Shown here piece after piece: positions 62,821 to 64,000 of a stretch of 64,000 bases of DNA; positions within the stretch are counted from its first letter, which is position 1; each line of letters opens with the position of its first letter. The notes below the pieces were generated by a model. That model searched no databases. It had not been told where the DNA came from and worked only from the letters and a program-made list of their open reading frames with translations. Origin of the DNA: Streptomyces humicola (GTDB taxonomy: Bacteria > Actinomycetota > Actinomycetes > Streptomycetales > Streptomycetaceae); NCBI RefSeq assembly GCF_024436035.1, contig NZ_JANFNG010000022.1, positions 1 through 64,000 of the forward strand, read 5' to 3'. The position numbers and the translations under genes are program-made.

Positions 62821-64000
62821 CCGGCATCGACGGGCACCCCACTGCGCGCCGCGCCCCGTTCGACCCGCCACCGGAACTGACCGCCTGCCTCGAAGACGAA
62901 CCGATCCGCCGGATGCGCTACCCGGACGGCCACGTGGGCTGGCTGGTCACCAGTCACGAGCTGGCCCGCAGCGTGCTCGCCGACCGGCGCTTCAGCGCTC
63001 GCTCGGAGTTCAAGCGCCCGCCCGTCGCCCGGCCCAGCATCGAGCCCTTCTATGGCGCACCAGCCCTGCCCGGCTGGATGGTCGACATGGACGCCCCCGA
63101 GCACACGCGGCTGCGCCGGCTGCTGACGGGCAGGTTCACCCTGCGCCGGATGCGGGAGCTGCGCCCGCGGATCGAGGCCGTCGTCGAGGACCTGCTGGAC
63201 GCCATGGAACGCCGCGCAGGCCCCGCCGACCTGGTGGAGTGCTTCTCACTGCCGGTCCCGTCGGTGATGATCTGCGAGCTGCTCGGGGTCCCCTACGCGG
63301 AACGCGCCGCCTTCCAGCACTACACGGAGGTGCTCTTCAGCCTCTCCTCCGGCGCCGAGGACGCGGCCGGGGCGATGGACGAGCTGTACGTGCTGCTGCG
63401 GCGCCTGGCGAAGGGCGACGCGGCCGCCACCGCGGACGGTCTGCTCGCCGCGCTCGCCGCGGACGGGACGGACCCGGAGGAGATCGCCGGCATCGGCACC
63501 CTGCTGCTGACCGCCGGGCACGAGACGACGTCGAGCATGCTGAGCCTGTCCGTCTTCGCGCTGCTGACCCATCCCGAGCAGCTGGCCCGGCTCGTCGCCA
63601 ACCCGGGTGAGGTCGACAACGCTGTCGAGGAGCTGCTGCGCTACCTGACCGTCTTCCACTTCGGTGTGCCGCGCACCCCACTGGAGGACGTGGAGTTGGC
63701 GGGCCGGCTGCTGAAGGCTGGCGAGTCGGTCACCGTGTCACTGCCCGCCGCCAACCGTGATCCGCGGGTGTTCGACGACCCCGGCCGTCTGGATCTCGGC
63801 CGCAGAACCTCCTCTCATCTGGCCTTCGGATACGGCGTTCACCAGTGTCTGGGACAGAACCTGGCCCGGGTGGAGATGGGCGTCGCCCTGCCCGCACTCT
63901 TACGCCGCTTCCCGGCCCTGTCCCTCGCCGTCCCGGCCGAGCAGGTGCCCCTCGCCCTGGACATGGGCGTCTACGGCGTTCACCGGCTCCCGGTCATGTG
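62817..64000 (+). CDS. Cytochrome P450 (runs off the window)
   Basis: 394 codons visible, starting with an ATG that overlaps the aminotransferase stop by four bases; only a few C-terminal residues should be missing. I-helix LTAGHETTSSM, K-helix EELLR, and the heme loop FGYGVHQCLGQNLAR with Cys344. The CYP105-like pattern fits hydroxylation or oxidative modification of the growing product. It needs a ferredoxin; none is in the cluster part seen. Confidence 0.9.
   Translation, partial: MTGIDGHPTARRAPFDPPPELTACLEDEPIRRMRYPDGHVGWLVTSHELARSVLADRRFSARSEFKRPPVARPSIEPFYGAPALPGWMVDMDAPEHTRLRRLLTGRFTLRRMRELRPRIEAVVEDLLDAMERRAGPADLVECFSLPVPSVMICELLGVPYAERAAFQHYTEVLFSLSSGAEDAAGAMDELYVLLRRLAKGDAAATADGLLAALAADGTDPEEIAGIGTLLLTAGHETTSSMLSLSVFALLTHPEQLARLVANPGEVDNAVEELLRYLTVFHFGVPRTPLEDVELAGRLLKAGESVTVSLPAANRDPRVFDDPGRLDLGRRTSSHLAFGYGVHQCLGQNLARVEMGVALPALLRRFPALSLAVPAEQVPLALDMGVYGVHRLPVM

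Noticed and set aside
1-64000. CRISPR arrays, rRNA genes and complete tRNA genes
   Set aside because: No regularly spaced repeats, no rRNA signatures, and only the 3' end of one tRNA at 24258-24288 were found.

Overview
High GC content (about 70%), frequent GTG starts, overlapping stop/start pairs and the gene families present point to a Streptomyces or close relative. The window reads as chromosomal accessory DNA. The left 45 kb is a patchwork of single genes, gene remnants and insertion-sequence debris. The right 18 kb is one end of a specialised-metabolite gene cluster.

Left part (1-32 kb). Intact genes include a Tat-exported multicopper oxidase, a PIG-L deacetylase, a [3Fe-4S] ferredoxin, an alpha/beta hydrolase, an SDR oxidoreductase, a MOSC/ferredoxin-reductase fusion, a PhzF-like protein and a STAND NTPase with a small partner. 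Between them lie broken copies of IS481-like, IS630, IS701, IS256 (two), IS5 (two halves), IS1380 and IS1182 transposases, plus a 172-bp MITE-like element whose ends match the IS1380 end. A group II intron (complement 3749-5921) sits inside an IS transposase gene; removing it restores the reading frame exactly. The 3' end of a tRNA gene followed by a terminator-like hairpin (24258-24338), with no tRNA body, looks like an attachment site left by an integrative element. Many ordinary genes here are decaying: a methyltransferase and a carboxymuconolactone decarboxylase each carry an in-frame TAG, an HxlR regulator and a TPR protein are frameshifted, and metE is frameshifted and cut in two by recombinase sequence although its cobalamin riboswitch remains.

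Metal-homeostasis block (31.9-38.7 kb). An ArsR regulator is divergent from a cobalamin-riboswitch-controlled NiCoT nickel/cobalt transporter. Next comes a zinc-starvation set: cysteine-poor paralogues of ribosomal proteins S18, L31, L33, L28, S14 and L32, a CobW-like protein, a Fur/Zur-family regulator and several Zur-box-like sites. Under zinc limitation these would replace zinc-binding ribosomal proteins. A GH76 glycosidase and a redox operon (thioredoxin, UBP zinc finger, cNMP-binding thioredoxin-reductase-like protein) follow.

Biosynthetic cluster (about 46.1 kb to beyond 64 kb). It contains 3,5-dihydroxyphenylacetyl-CoA synthase (dpgA), dpgB, dpgC and a PLP aminotransferase in one tightly coupled operon with a P450, so it should make 3,5-dihydroxyphenylglycine. 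Facing this are an O-methyltransferase, an ATP-grasp ligase with a small ATP-grasp-like partner, a KAS III-like protein, a methyltransferase/LLM-monooxygenase fusion, a short NRPS (C-lobe, A, PCP), a pheganomycin-ligase-like (PGM1-type) ATP-grasp enzyme, a free carrier protein and a condensation protein carrying a carrier-like domain without its serine. The mix of NRPS and ATP-grasp amide-forming enzymes around a dihydroxyphenylglycine pathway is the strongest candidate for an undescribed system. The cluster runs off the right edge, so its full content is unknown.
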